Source of the DNA: Diospyros lotus
Lineage: Eukaryota; Streptophyta; Magnoliopsida; Ericales; Ebenaceae
Assembly: GCF_014633365.1 (NCBI RefSeq)
Contig: NC_068352.1
Span: forward strand, 31,467,310 to 31,531,309
Direction: 5' to 3'
Length of the DNA: 64,000 nt
Positions 24,880 through 38,892 of the stretch are shown in pieces. A program made the translations under genes and the position numbers. The notes beneath the pieces are model-generated. The model was given only the letters and a program-made list of their open reading frames with translations, had not been told where the DNA came from and did not search any database. How positions within the stretch are numbered: the stretch's first letter is position 1; each line of letters begins with the position of its first letter.

Positions 24880-26256
24880 TCATTTAAAATGTCTTCTTGT
24901 TGCGCTTTTATATGCAAAATCATCAATTATACTATCATATTTAATGTTTTCTAACATATCCTTTTTAATGCATAATATCGCTAATCCATTTAGTCTATCT
25001 TGAGTCATGGTGGTCCGCAAGTAAGATTTTAATAATTTTAATTTAGAAAAACTTCTTTCAGCAGATGCCACAGTCACAGGTATAGTCAATAATACCCTAT
25101 AAGCAACCATTACATTAGGAAACATATCCACACTCTTTACAAACTCAAGAATTTTAATGGATGTCCATGGTTTATCTGTTTCATATGCTTCTTTTGGTAA
25201 CATCACTTGCAACACCTGTAATTCTGAAAATAAGTCTCTTGCATCAACATCAGAAACATCACCATGTTTTAAAGCATTTTCAAGATTCACACAAAAGCTT
25301 TTCAATTCATCATCATGAAACGAAGTCAACTTTACAGCATCAAATAAGAACCCAAAAATAGATTCAAAACAATGCAATTGTTCAAACCTACTCTTCAGTT
25401 CACCAAGAGCAATATCCACTATAACAAGAAAATAATCAGTTCTAAATGATTCTTCAGCTGATTGTTGTAGTGTATCTTTCTTGATTAAAGCTAAATTATG
25501 TGTAGCAAGACATTTAACAACAGCAATGATTCTGACAATAACATTTTTCCAGTGTAGTGTATCTTTCTTGATTAACTCTTGTAATTCTATATCAATTGTT
25601 TGATTTGTTTTCAATCTGATTTGCAATTCAATACAAGACCTCAAGTTAGTGAGGTGTTCAATACTGCTTTCATGTTGTTTAAGCTTCTCACCAAGATGTT
25701 TCCAATCTCTAGTTCCTTCACTAGTTAACTGACTTCTAGAATTCATTGTTTTAAACAACTTACAACAGAAACAAAACACTCTATCCAACTCCTTTGAGTA
25801 CACTAGCCATTTTCGATCCTTAGTTTCCCCATTTGGTAACATACGAATATAATAATTTGAAGAAAAATGTCTATTGTGTTCGTCCATGGGGAATTTGAAA
25901 TTAGTTTCTCTTATGGGACCTTTTTCTACAAGTAAATCTCTCATTTTTGCATCAAGATTATCCCAAACTCGTGGATCATAAATGTTCAAATCAAATCTTG
26001 TTTCAGGACATTCATTTTCATTTTCATCTTGATCACCAATTTCTTCATTCCCTTCATTCTCATTTTCTACTAATTCTTCCAATTGAATTGGTTGTTCACA
26101 TTCATTTGGTAAATCTTCATCTAAATTTTCAAGTGAAGTATTGATTTGTTTAACAAAATATTTATTCAAAGATCCTCTTAAACTTTGAGCAATTTCTTCT
26201 TCTTTTTTCTTTCTTTGTCTCTTGAGATTTCCGGAAAGTTGTTTCTTAGGAAACAT
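24880..26256 (-). CDS. hAT transposase (TTF zinc-finger type), internally deleted
   Basis: 458 residues. The N-terminus is Lys-rich (KRQRKKKEEE), followed by an acidic stretch. Then comes a TTF-type zinc-finger region (RKWLVYSKELDRVFCFCCKLF, about residues 148-169, with C-x-C-C pattern). The C-terminus has the hAT dimerisation domain (PVTVASAERSFSKLKLLKSY and TQDRLNGLAIL). Family members usually have roughly 700-800 residues. Much of the central DUF4371/RNase-H-like catalytic core is missing between about residues 240 and 275, where LIKKDTL occurs twice. It probably binds element ends or dimerises but lacks catalysis. The frame is open, so the deletion is in frame. Confidence 0.8.
   Translation of the reverse strand: MFPKKQLSGNLKRQRKKKEEEIAQSLRGSLNKYFVKQINTSLENLDEDLPNECEQPIQLEELVENENEGNEEIGDQDENENECPETRFDLNIYDPRVWDNLDAKMRDLLVEKGPIRETNFKFPMDEHNRHFSSNYYIRMLPNGETKDRKWLVYSKELDRVFCFCCKLFKTMNSRSQLTSEGTRDWKHLGEKLKQHESSIEHLTNLRSCIELQIRLKTNQTIDIELQELIKKDTLHWKNVIVRIIAVVKCLATHNLALIKKDTLQQSAEESFRTDYFLVIVDIALGELKSRFEQLHCFESIFGFLFDAVKLTSFHDDELKSFCVNLENALKHGDVSDVDARDLFSELQVLQVMLPKEAYETDKPWTSIKILEFVKSVDMFPNVMVAYRVLLTIPVTVASAERSFSKLKLLKSYLRTTMTQDRLNGLAILCIKKDMLENIKYDSIIDDFAYKSATRRHFK
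25466..25575. repeat. 23-bp direct repeat at the transposase deletion
   Basis: An identical 23-bp sequence starting TGTAGTGTATC lies at 25466-25488 and 25553-25575 inside the transposase ORF. It encodes the doubled IKKDTL. It marks the place where the catalytic core is missing, suggesting a repair event that left a templated duplication. Confidence 0.65.
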
Positions 26257-26659
26257 TTTTTAATTTTTATAATAAACACAACACAATAAAAAAAATAAAA
26301 CTAATTAACAAAGAACAATAAAACCTGGATTTTGAGCATATTTTCTTCCACTTGAAACTTCCAATTATAAAGAACAAGAATCCCAATCAAGTTTTCTGTT
26401 GAATCAAATAATAAAGAAGAATAAGTCAAATGCATTCAAAATAATTCAAATATAAACAATAAACATAAGTTCAATAATACAGTCAAATAAATATAAACAT
26501 AAATTTCACAATGCATTCAAACAAACCTATGAATTAAATTAATAAATCTGTAAGTAAATAAAAGAATAGTAAATTGTCAATAACGAGTGTTCATAATTTA
26601 TAATTTTCAAAACAAAGCTAAAATTTCAAATTAGCTATTAACTTTAAGATATTCATAGG

Positions 26660-26950
26660 CCTTAATGCAATAATATATTATATAATATATTCCAATGTAC
26701 ACACATATAATTCCAATGTATATACAATTATATATTATATACACATTACACTTATATAGTCACAAAACACACACTGCACACACATATAATATTATACAGT
26801 CACGCTCACGGAAAACACACACACATACAATATATACAGTTGCAGAATACACACACATACAATATATATATATATATACAGTTGCAGAGAACACAAATAT
26901 ACAGATACAGTGTAATAGTAATATATATATATATATATATATATATTAAA
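26660..26950. repeat. Microsatellite cluster in the hAT element
   Basis: Interspersed TA, CA (ACACACAC) and ATATAT arrays, with repeated TACAGTTGCAGA. Non-coding. Confidence 0.7.
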
Positions 26951-27257
26951 TGACACCAACTTCAATAGTTCAACTTCAACTTCAACGACTGGCCACAAGC
27001 TTAATTAATGCTCTAATCATCAGCTTATAGCAAATAATAATAATAATGGGTTTAACTAATATGATTTAAATACTCCTAACAACCAATCAAAGTTCAAACC
27101 CAGGAAGCCATGACACTGATTTCATCATCTTTGCTTCCTCTTTTATGCATTTATCAACTTGCTACCCTATTGCTTCTCTAATATATATAAAGAACAGAAT
27201 ATATATAGATGAAAATACTCACTAAAATGAAGCAGCAACTTAACCGAGTGTGTGTCA

Positions 27258-27403
27258 GCAGTGAAGGAGAAATAACCAGCAAAATGAAGAACAATGAAGG
27301 AGAAATAACCAGCAAAATGAAGAAGAGAAATAACCAGCAAAATGAAGAACAGTGAAGGAGAAATAACTAGCAAAATGAAGAAGAAGAAGAAGAAGAAGAA
27401 GGG
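27258..27403. repeat. GAA-rich tandem repeat in the hAT element
   Basis: About four units of GAGAAATAACCAGCAAAATG-type sequence with GAAGAA interruptions, ending in a GAA run. Near the promoter-side end of the element, so possibly part of its subterminal region. Confidence 0.55.
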
Positions 27404-27727
27404 AGGAAAAATGAGCATTGGGCAGAGTTTCAACTTTTAGGTTGCGTGAGAGGGCCGCGTTGGCAGAGCAATTTCTGCTGTTTTTTTTTTTTTTTTAATA
27501 TACATATATATTCATAAATTTATAAAGGAATTTGGGCCCCTTTCAATTATGGGCCCCGGGCTGTAGCCCCAGTGGCCCTGGCCCAAGGCCGGCCCTGCAT
27601 AAACCTTCACAAAAAAAAATAAAATAAAAAAAGAAAATAAATTAGAACTAAACAGATCCAAACGAAGGCTGTTTATAAATATGACACGATATTTTAATAG
27701 GTGCTAAGCATCCAAATTGAACTTTTA

Positions 27728-28126
<399 letters not shown>

Positions 28127-28177
28127 TCAGAGACAGATTGGTGACTTCTAGGGGAAGAGGGAGGGGGGGCTAAAGTG

Positions 28178-28185
28178 TATTTATA
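28178..28185 (-). promoter_or_regulatory. TATA box of GSTU3-A
   Basis: Minus-strand TATAAATA about 103-110 bases upstream of the ATG at 28075, conserved in GSTU3-B. Confidence 0.5.
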
Positions 28186-29659
28186 TTGAATTTGGAGGAT
28201 CTCAATTTGAAGAGTCTTGGAATTGTTTCAGAGCGTTCAATTTGAAGTTTGAGAGCTAAAACCACTGTGACATCATTGCTTTCGAAAGAATTAAATTTAC
28301 ATAATTTTTGGAAAATGCTAAATATTTAATTGTTAAGAATTATATGATTACACAACTAATAATATTATAAATACCATTAATGATAGTGATTACAAATTTT
28401 ATTTTCCTATAATTTGTAAATTTAATAATACTAATAAGGTGGTTATTGATATTTTTACTTACTATTTACAAAAATAATAATATCGTTTAGATTTTCATAC
28501 TTTAATATTATTAGTAAATTTTAAGATTCATTTATAATAATAAAAATTTCGATCCTGGATACCCTGAAAGATCTTTTCATTTAAATGCATTTTTTTAATC
28601 TTTATTTTATGCTAAAAACTTTCCAAAAGATAAAAGTCAAGACTTCCACAAATCAATTATGAGTTGGTTACGACAATGACCTAATAAAGCCTTCATCACA
28701 TAGATGAAGCAGCCAATTTTATGATTCATTAAAGATTAGATTTTTTTTGGGGTTTCTTTCGGTCGTCTTATTGACTAATCATTGCGTCTATATATATATA
28801 TATGTATCTTTTTATTTTTTTTATTTGTTTGGTTAGTTAACTAGAGAGATGTAAAGTCTTGTGACATTAACCTAAAGTGTGATAAGGCTGAAAAATTTCG
28901 ATGTCAAATCAAAGACTATATAAGTTTATTTAGAGTTTTGACCTTCTTTTTTGTTTTTTTTGTTCTTTATAAACAAATTTATATATTTTATTTTTTAAAA
29001 AAAAATATTAGTTAGTAAGTAATATATATAGAGTTTGATATGGTGGTGATGTTGCTAGGAAGTTAGGACCTAACACACCAATTGTCGAATTTATGTAGAA
29101 GAGAACGAGCAAATCAAATAGAGTAACACGATTTTTTCTTGAGATCTTACTTGGGATATGATTACATAGTTGATTTAAGAGCAGTTAAAAATCATACTGC
29201 TCGTGTTATACTAAGCGAGATGACAAGTCTAAGTATTCTCTCATGTCGTCTATGTTGGTTTTTGGGGAATAGTCCACCTATCCCTTGTGAATGGGTTTAA
29301 GTAGATTTCTCGATTAGTCTACGTGTTTTATCAGGAATTGATTGATGAATAATTAATAACTCTTATTAGTTAAGTTTTAGAGTTAAGAGTGAGATAATTT
29401 ATCGCTCTTATAAATCCATGATTTGCAAAGTGAATTGTTACTCTTTCTTCACTCGTTTTAAGAGTGATCTGTCGTACTATTTTAAAATTATTTTCAATTT
29501 TAATTTAGGATAGTCAATGGAGCTGATCCAAAACCTTCCTCTTTGCTAGCTTTATCAATGTATTTTGAATTATTAATAATGATTCAAACATGGGTTTTCT
29601 ATTAATTGTGGATCAAACTATGCTTTAAACATGCATAAATTGGTGAAACAAATCGCTGT
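28186..29659. other. AT-rich spacer between GSTU3-A and GSTU1-B
   Basis: Upstream region of GSTU3-A and downstream flank of GSTU1-B. No gene supported. Includes a short TA array near 28790 and A/T-rich filler; aligned with 56017-57621. Confidence 0.4.
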
Positions 29660-29746
29660 AATTGACATCAAACACAATGCACTAAGAAACTGTCAACAAT
29701 TCAAATCAAACACTGAAAAACAGACAGAGATAGCTGGAAGCCCTAC

Positions 29747-29752
29747 TTTATT
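29747..29752 (-). terminator. Poly(A) signal AATAAA, GSTU1-B
   Basis: Minus-strand AATAAA 100 bases past the GSTU1-B stop codon; conserved in copies A and C. Confidence 0.5.
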
Positions 29753-29851
29753 ATGAGCCACTCTTCACAACAGCAAGACGATGAAGAGGGGAGTGAGAAG
29801 GGCCAAGACATTCGCACCATTCATAACCATATCTATTCCAAAGCAGATCTT

Positions 29852-31086
<1,235 letters not shown>

Positions 31087-31121
31087 CTAGCTGTGTTTGC
31101 TTGCTAGTGGGTTCCAGTGAG

Positions 31122-31129
31122 TATTTATA
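31122..31129 (-). promoter_or_regulatory. TATA box of GSTU1-B
   Basis: Minus-strand TATAAATA, 48-55 bases upstream of the ATG. Confidence 0.6.
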
Positions 31130-31242
31130 GGAGAGATTTGATGGGCCATGGCTCCAACATGGGAACTGCGAAAATTTTCAGTCACTGGTACTGGAATATT
31201 TTGCCGTTAGATTTTCTTTATTTCTGGGTTCGCATCGGGATC

Positions 31243-31259
31243 TGTCATTGCGTGCGTCA
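31243..31259 (-). promoter_or_regulatory. as-1/ocs-like element upstream of GSTU1-B
   Basis: Same minus-strand TGACGCACGCAATGACA as copy A. W-box cores lie further upstream at 31409-31414 and 31434-31439. Confidence 0.45.
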
Positions 31260-31520
31260 TGTCTCTATATCGTATCCATTTAAATTTCTTCCCTTTTGAG
31301 TGCCGTCGGACAACCGTCGGAAGACTGGCTCCGGGAACCACACCCGTTTAATTTGTTGTCTACTACATTGACAATGACATTTTTATAGCGAGATTTGACT
31401 CTAGAAAAGGTCAACTTTTTACACAAAAAAAACGGTCAACTCCTTTTTGCCAACATTTCACTTCAAACCAAAATAAAAATAGCTGCTTGTAGTTTGCGTG
31501 GTGGGAATGATATTTTGTAT

Positions 31521-31944
31521 AGAGTCGCTCTATAGGGCCCGTCGAGCCTACAAAGCGGCTCACAGAAAGGGGGCAAAATGATAATTTTGCCTTGCCTGCT
31601 TTGCAAATTTGCAAAGAGGGCCACTGCCCCCCTCGCTTTGTGCCTCCCTTGCCTGCCATGGCCGCCACTCGCTTCTTCACTACGCCTCGTTGCAGTCTCC
31701 CGGCCTCGCCTCCGTCGCCGCGCCTCGCCGACAGTCGCTGCATCGACTGTTGGCGATGGCAGTGAGGTCGGGCGAATGCAGCGAGGCGCGACGGAGAGGG
31801 GAGCGACGACCATGGCAGGCAGGGGAGGCGCAGAGCAGGGGGGAATCCATGGGAGGGAGAAAGCAGGGCGTAGGGGCAAAATGGTCTTTTTGCCCCCTTT
31901 CAGTAAGCCCGTTGGTAAACCCGTTGGACTTTCTAACATTTTCC
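31521..31944. mobile_element. GC-rich foldback (MULE-like MITE) element, unit 2
   Basis: 424 bp, flanked by ATTTTGTAT at 31512-31520 and 31945-31953. Same inverted arms as the unit 1 copy; substitutions occur on both arms, so the hairpin is imperfect but long. Confidence 0.75.
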
Positions 31945-32079
31945 ATTTTGTATAATGTAAAGGGTGTGTAATTAATTTAAAATCAATCATCACAACTCTA
32001 TTAGCTCTGTCTCTTTTGATATAATTTTTGATACTCAAGTTAGTATAGTAAAGAAACAATAAATGTGTATAAATATTAT

Positions 32080-32900
32080 TGTTGGGTTTGTGTTTCCTAA
32101 TGAGGTTCAAGGCAATGACAATGATTCAGATTAACTTTATAGGCTTCGACCCGAGATTGAAGTGACGATTTAATACTCTTGTTGGCAGCCTAAATAGAAG
32201 TCAGGCCATAAGCCTATAACCCTTTCTTTGGAGGAGAAATAGGTCTTGGCCCATTTTCTCAAAAAATAAGGAAAACCCATTACCCCAGGCTTCCCATATA
32301 TAAGGGATTTGTTCCCTTATTTGTGCCTTATGTATGGCGGCCGATTGTGTTCTCCCTTTCCCCTTCACACGACCGATCGTGCCTTACCTGCTTCCTTGTA
32401 TAGCCAAATCTTCATGGGTTGTTTTCTTTCTTGGTCTATCAATCATTTCCTTGTTGAGTGTCATGCATTTCCTTATTCATGTTGGACGATTTTCAATGAG
32501 GTGTATTTATAGGGATCGATCGCCTTTTCTATGGTAAGTTGTTCTTGGCCATTGTTGAATCCATATCTTCGTGATTACTTTATTCCTTTGGGGATCCTAT
32601 TATGTGTGGAAGCTTGCTTGACTTGGTGAAGGGTGTTGATCGATCAAGAGGCTTGGGGGTTTGAGGTTTTCGGTTCTTTGGGGGTTCGGGTTCCCTTGTG
32701 ACTTGGTGTCCATATTATTGGAGTTACCTAAGTGGTGTTGACGAGCCCAAAATTGAGCCTTGATCCATTATCAATGTGACTGCCATTCGTTGGCCCGAAC
32801 AAGAAGTTTACTTCGTGTTCTTCTTGTTGCTGTTATCAGTTTACTCTTTTGGTTTTGGTTTTGTGCATTAACCTGTTTTGAAGGTGTTTCTACCCCAACA
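32080..32900. mobile_element. Putative solo LTR, 821 bp, unit 2
   Basis: Same TGTTGGG...CCCAACA block as 2412-3232, same length, a few substitutions. Confidence 0.55.
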
Positions 32901-33384
32901 ACTGTGAATTTTGTAATTTAGCTATAGGGATTTTGTGATATAAGCAAGGTGGCTGAGAAGTTCAGAGTTATCATATTCAAAATTCTCGAGCTTGATTATC
33001 TTGACTTGGAGGCGAATTTCTCAGGCTAGATAGAGATGGACTCAAATTCGTCGAAAACAAAGTGAGTCAAAATATTTGAAGTTATTTTTGATATTTATGT
33101 ACTCGCTTATCTCGAGTTGGCAGAGAGCTTATCGAACTATATAGAGATAATACTTGTCTTGAATTCTTTAGAAAAGAGATGAATGAAAATATCTAGAGTT
33201 TATTTTCAATTACTCTCATGTTCGGTGATCTGAAATTAATAAAAAGTTGTCCAGACGAGAAGAATAAATACTGAGCTTAGATTCTTCAAAATGTGAATTT
33301 AGGAGTTAGATATTGGTAGTTATATTTCAAAATTAAATTGAATGAAAGGATACATGTCATATTTCTATTAGTTATTGATAAAGA

Positions 33385-34100
33385 CATGTGACAAGACTAG
33401 ATTGGTTAATATTTTGGGGCAACTTAATAATTTTTCTTTTTTGGGTATTTCTCCATTAGTGTGTTATATAATATATGAGATTGGTTGATCTTATAGGACA
33501 GCTTAGTAATTTTCCTTTCTTTGGATATTACCTGGTCAATGTGTTATATAATACAAAGAGTGTGTTAACTTACCTGTTTGTAATGAAATGAGTTGGGTCA
33601 AACTCTATTTCTTTTTTTCTTTTTCTTACTCTCCTCTCCTGTATTGCCGACCATAATTAAGAAAAATAATAACATAAATGTATTTACAAATTTAACCTTA
33701 TCACCATCAACAACAACCTATTAGTTTCGGCACTAAAATTTTCTATTGACATGGATTCTCTGGAACAAAAAAGATATATATATATATATTAATCAATCAA
33801 GACAAAAGCAAGAAACCAGGGTTTATTTGTTGACTATAGTTCCAGAAATGTTTTCTATTTTGAAATCAGGAAAATTGACAAGTTTGGGAATACTAATGCT
33901 CATTTCAACCGTCCTGAAAGGAAAAGGAAAACAAGCCTCTACACCATGAGATGAGATAGGGTCTCAGTTGGAAGGGACAACCTGATATATGAGACTCTCA
34001 TAAGCTCAAGAATACAAAAGTAATTCTAGTCTATTATAATTGTAGGAATTGATATGTTATTCGCATCGAACAATCCTATGTTGCCCAACGCAAATCCCGA
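33385..34100 (+). repeat. Promoter/leader/small-ORF cassette, copy a, unit 2
   Basis: Matches 3725-4430. The small ORF starts at the ATG at 33751 and is disrupted by a TATATA insertion; the remaining frame keeps QKQETRVYLLTIVPEMF and KLTSLGILMLIS. Confidence 0.55.
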
Positions 34101-34124
34101 GGAGGTAGGCAACGTGGGGGGAGA

Positions 34125-34720
34125 GAGTAATTTTCTGGGACAACTTAGTATTTTTTTTTTTGGTATTTCCCATCAGTGTGTTATATAATATGAGATTGGT
34201 TGATCTTATTGGACAGCTTAGTAATTTCTCTTTTTTTGAGTATTATCTTGTCAATGTGTTATATAATACAAAGGGTGTGTTACCTTGCCTGTTTGTAATG
34301 AAATGAGTTGGGTCAAACTTTATTTTCCTTCTCTTTTTCTTACTCCCCTCTCTGCTGTATTGCCGACCACCATCATTTGACTCTACAAAAATAAAGACTA
34401 TAATACAAATGAAAATTTTTTAATTAAGAAAAATAATAACATAAATGTAGTTACAAATTTAACCTTATCACCATCAACAACATGGCTTCTCTGGAACAAA
34501 AAAAGTAATAATAATCAATCAGGACAAAAGCAAGAAACCAGGGTTTATTTGTTAACTACAGTTCCAGAAATGTTTTCCATTTTGAAATCAAGAAAATTGA
34601 CAAGTTTGGGAATGGAAATGCTCATTTCAGCCGTCTAGAAAGTAATTATAGTCTATTATAATTGTAGTTTAAGAGGATTGATATATTATTCACGTCAAAT
34701 AACCTATATTATCTGACATG
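34125..34720 (+). repeat. Promoter/leader/small-ORF cassette, copy b, unit 2
   Basis: Matches 4440-5062. One extra A in the A-run after GAACA shifts the small ORF at 34482 to an early stop, while the unit 1 copy is open. Confidence 0.55.
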
Positions 34721-36082
34721 AGTCTCACTTGGGGCGGGGGGGCATAACGCGGGCTGCTAGGGAGAGAGTGTTGGGGGTGGGGATAAGGCTTGTGTCGGGT
34801 AACATATCAATTCCATATAGTTTAATTGCAGTTATTATTTACAATTAAGAATAGTTATTTATAGTGAAATAGTAAAAAAGTAGTGGAAATAGTGATAACT
34901 ACCCTACAAAACTATTAGATGGCTTTGTATATAAAGGTATAACCCACAATGCTGATTTTCATCACATTAGAATTGAATGAAAATTTCTAAATTCTCGTTG
35001 GTTCCTCGTTTTTCTATTTTTCCCTACTTTTTGTCTATTTCTCTATCATGTCTTTAGTTTTTCCCCTATTATTCTATTGTCTCTCCCTCATTTTTTTTTT
35101 AATTCCTCCCTTAATTCCTATTCCATCTTCAAAGGAAACACTACTTAAATCTAGGGTCCTGACATCATGACATCAGAGGTAACCGAGGTATAAAAGGCCA
35201 TCAACCATAGCTAAATGGGTAATAAGAAATATTCTCTCACATTAGCCATTCTTTTGTTTCCTTCTTTATCCTAAGCCAACCTCACTTCTTATACTTAAAC
35301 ACCGGAGAGGCTTCTTAGAAGCACCAAGGCAGTTATTCTCCCACATAGGATTCAGGCCATTTTCCTGAAGGTGCGCCCAGCCACATCTTCAGGATCATAA
35401 TAAATTCAAGAAGGCACAGCACAAACCCTAATATTAATGTTTTTGACATCTAAGTGTATGGCAGTTCTCTTCTAGCACAAACAAAAAGAGAACTGCCATC
35501 TTTTCATACACCCCATCAGTCTACTCTCAACCTCTGGCAAATATTCAGAACCTATTAACACCTAATAGTGATCAAAACGCCAAGCATAATGCAGGACATG
35601 AGGTCTTACACAATCTATCCAAACTTTTAACTAAAGAAATTAATGTTCAGGGTGCAACTAATCCAAACTAGTGTTCTGGACTCATTTCATTTATAAACCA
35701 TTCTTTGGCAGTATATGATGCATATCTGAATTAATGAAATACAGAAGAATACTAGCTTCCCAGTAGATGAGAGGACAATTCCAACTATTTTTTTCATTTT
35801 CTGTTCCATTTTTTGGAAGTAAAAAGACTGAATTAATATAGATCCAAGATCACCATTCCAACCACATTTTTATGGGAAAATTCAATGCATCCATAAAAGG
35901 AGGATGGTATACCAACCTCCATAGTTGCAAATGAGAAAAAAACTTTCAACAATCTGTCTAACTCGGCCCTTTAATCTCAAGTTTGACCAGTGAGGCACCC
36001 ATATACCAATTGATGAAATATTAGGAGAAGAAAGAACACAAAACCAGAAAAACCAACCTTGGCATCAATGAAGTGTGACAAG
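34721..36082. other. Intergenic DNA with TATA-bearing LTR-like segment, unit 2
   Basis: Counterpart of 5063-6502, with TATAAAA at 35189-35195. No gene supported. Confidence 0.3.
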
Positions 36083-36459
36083 TGTCACATTCCAAGGTAG
36101 TATTTGTAATTTTGATTTTAGTTTCTATTTTTAATTTCTATTTCTATTATGACTATTTCTCAGTTAAAGGATGTTAGAATATTTTCTCCTTTTGTCCTAT
36201 AGCTAAGGTGGTTACAACCTTTGTACTGTAGTTAAAGTGATTGCAAATGTGAGTCTATATATTAAGCCACGGTCTGATATTGGAATTCATGAATGATATT
36301 GATGAATATTTTGTAATTATCTCTAATCTTCTTTGTCTCTCTGTGATCTCTTCTCCCTTTCTCTCGAATACTCTTATTTTCTTATTGTTTCTCTCTAAAT
36401 TCTCTGCTAATCTTCCAAAATTCCCTTTCACATCATAGTTCAACCCTAGGGGTGTGACA
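36083..36459 (+). mobile_element. 5-prime LTR of the Ty3/gypsy relic, unit 2
   Basis: 377 bp, TGTCACATTCC to GGTGTGACA, followed by the primer-site relic CCGATATCAGAGTAGC at 36461-36476. Confidence 0.7.
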
Positions 36460-36476
36460 ACCGATATCAGAGTAGC

Positions 36477-37830
36477 TAGGTGATTCCCAACCAATCAGTT
36501 CATACATTTAGGTGAGCAACAAATTCCGAGCAATCAGAATTCTTGACAGTTTAAGACAAAAGTGTACATTGATTAGGATTGGTGAGTTGGAGATCACCTG
36601 GGTGAAGACCACTAATTTGATTTTTCCAACAAATTGGTAGCAGATGAACCCTAGACCATCAGGGCCCAAACTCGGCCCTCTTCTTAAGCCCAATCCCAGC
36701 CCTCCCTCTGGACCCAGCCCTGGCCTAGCGCTAACCTACCATGACATCATTGCGACTCTCACTTCTCATATCCCATCCTCATTAATGACAGATTTCATCC
36801 ACATTAATGAGGGTCCCGTCGCCACGGGCACTGGATAGCCAGTCCCATCACCTACAAACGCACGTCTCATGCATGCAGGAGTACATCATCTCCTTCTATA
36901 TCAGTCAGCTCTCTTCAGAGTCAAGGTATGTTCTCACCTCTAACCTATTGATACACTACCTCATCTTACTCTCTTACTCACTCGACCGTCGAAGTGTTTG
37001 CAGGTGCCAGCCGCCTCCCAGATGGACTCGTCGCAAGAGCCCGCGCCCCAACTCCGATCGTCCTCTTTTTGGTAAAGAAGGAACAAACCCAATGATGACA
37101 GAAGGGACACAGATAAAATAATTGAAGTCACGGTTGGATGCGATGGAACTAGGCGTTTGACAGAACCAAGAATAGATAGAGGGGAGATTAGAAACGATGG
37201 AGCTTGGCCTCCACCAAACCCAAGAAGAAGTGAGTCAAGGCTGAGCGAAAACGATGGTAGTGGAGAGAAACTTGAGAGAAGATTTCACCCATCTTTGAGA
37301 GAAATTTTTAGGGTTTGGGCAACAACTAAGCACAATCTTGACCCTGTTCTCCAGGCTTCCGAAAGGAGCTTGCCAATGAATTTTTCCCTAAGTACCAACC
37401 TAGCTTCAATACTTGTAGGGGGTTGATTTGGACGTCACACTCTAGACCAAGCAGTGGTAAAGGAGCCACTCGAGTTGAAGACGGAACCAACGGTGAAGGG
37501 TGCTGAGGCCCATCAAAATCCGATTCCTATGCCAATACTTGACATCCCAGTGTTCGAAAGAGACAGCCTGAGATGGGCTCTTCGCATGTGTGAATGTTTT
37601 TTCTTTTTTTTTTTTTTATCAATATGGAGTGGCGGAAGAGCAGAAGGTAAATGTAGCGACGATATACCTTAATAACACTAGGGATATATGGTTTTAAGGG
37701 TGGAGTCGGGGAAGAACAATCTTAAGTTGGCTGGAGGTTGTAGAAGGACGGTGTAGGAGATTTAGAGAAAGGAAGATGGTGGGCATTCCAGAAGAATTTA
37801 ACAAAATGTGCCAAGATATCTGAAGTTTAT
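36477..37830 (+). pseudogene. Ty3/gypsy gag relic, unit 2
   Basis: Same structure as unit 1: leader, nested LTR, then a degenerate Gag N-terminal coiled-coil and capsid fragments with stops; truncated after the EFNKMC region. Confidence 0.6.
36652..37085 (+). mobile_element. Solo LTR nested in the gag leader, unit 2
   Basis: 434 bp with AACCC on both sides (36647-36651, 37086-37090). Same insertion as 7085-7535. Confidence 0.6.
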
Positions 37831-37997
37831 TATGCCAATAAAAAGACGTTCGAATCAAAGGAGGATAAATACTGAGCTTAGATTCTCCGAGAAGAGGATT
37901 GTGGAGTTAAATATTGGTAGTTATACTTCGAAACTAAGCTGGATGAAAAGACACATATAGGCTCACTTAGTTATTGATTTGTTGACAAAAGACATGT

Positions 37998-38390
37998 GAT
38001 AAGATGAGATTGGTTAATTTTTTGGGACAACTTGGTAATTTTTCTTTTTTGGGTATTTCCCCACCAGCGTGTTATATAATATGAGATTGGTTGACCTTAT
38101 AGGACAGCTTAATAATTTCCCTTTTTTGGGTATTATTTGACAAATGTTTTATATAATAGAAAGAGTGGGTTAACTTATCTGTTTGTAATGAAATGAGTTG
38201 GGTCAAACTTTATTTTCTTTTTTTTTTTCTTTTTCTTACTCTCCTCTCTGTTGTATTGCCGACAATCATTTGACTCCACAAAAATAAAGACTATAATACA
38301 AATGAAAATTTTTAATTAAGAAAAATAATAACATAAATATATTTATAAATTTAACCTTATCACCATCAACAACACTCTATAAGTTTCGAC
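37998..38390 (+). repeat. Cassette copy c (leader without ORF), unit 2
   Basis: Matches 8443-8800 and keeps the roughly 26 bases lost in unit 1. Confidence 0.5.
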
Positions 38391-38892
38391 ACCATTGTTG
38401 TTAAATTCTGATTCAATGCATACGATTTTATGTATCAGAGATCCCTTAACGATTCAAATCGCATGCAAAATCAAAATTGGGGTAAAATTTCATATAATCA
38501 GGATTTAAATTGATAAAATCGGAATTGTTGTTTTTCTTTATATTAAATTATGACTTAATGAGAATTTATAATATACATGAACTAATATTTAGAGTTTTGA
38601 CTATGAATGAATGAATGTTGATAAGCGATGGATTTAAATATAATATTTAAAATTTTTATATTATTTAATATTTTTAAAATTAATAGATAAAATAATTTTG
38701 AAATAAATACATATATTTGACTTATAAGAAGAAATAATTAATTTATTAAATCATATTAATTCATTTTTTATAAAATCATAGTATTATAAAAATATATTTA
38801 TAAAAATTAAAAAATATTTTTAACTATTTCTAAAATCTTACAATTTTATAATCTAATTTTATCGATCCTTTTTTAATTCTATTTAAAATCTC
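38391..38892. other. AT-rich DNA beside the kinase fragment, unit 2
   Basis: Counterpart of 8801-9301; no gene. Confidence 0.4.

Larger units (their letters stand above)
24467..27605. mobile_element. hAT DNA transposon inserted in GSTU3-A
   Basis: Element 24475-27597 (3123 bp) with inverted ends CAGAGCCGGTCCTGGG and CAGGGCCGGCCTTGGG, flanked by a perfect 8-bp target duplication CATAAACC (24467-24474 and 27598-27605). Unit 2 has the empty site with a single CATAAACC. It carries a shortened transposase on the minus strand and simple repeats upstream of it. The perfect target duplication and absence from unit 2 indicate insertion after the units separated. Confidence 0.95.

Noticed and set aside
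26695..26998. Frames of 68-84 codons rich in Ile/Tyr/Thr/His
   Set aside because: They translate TA/CA microsatellites.
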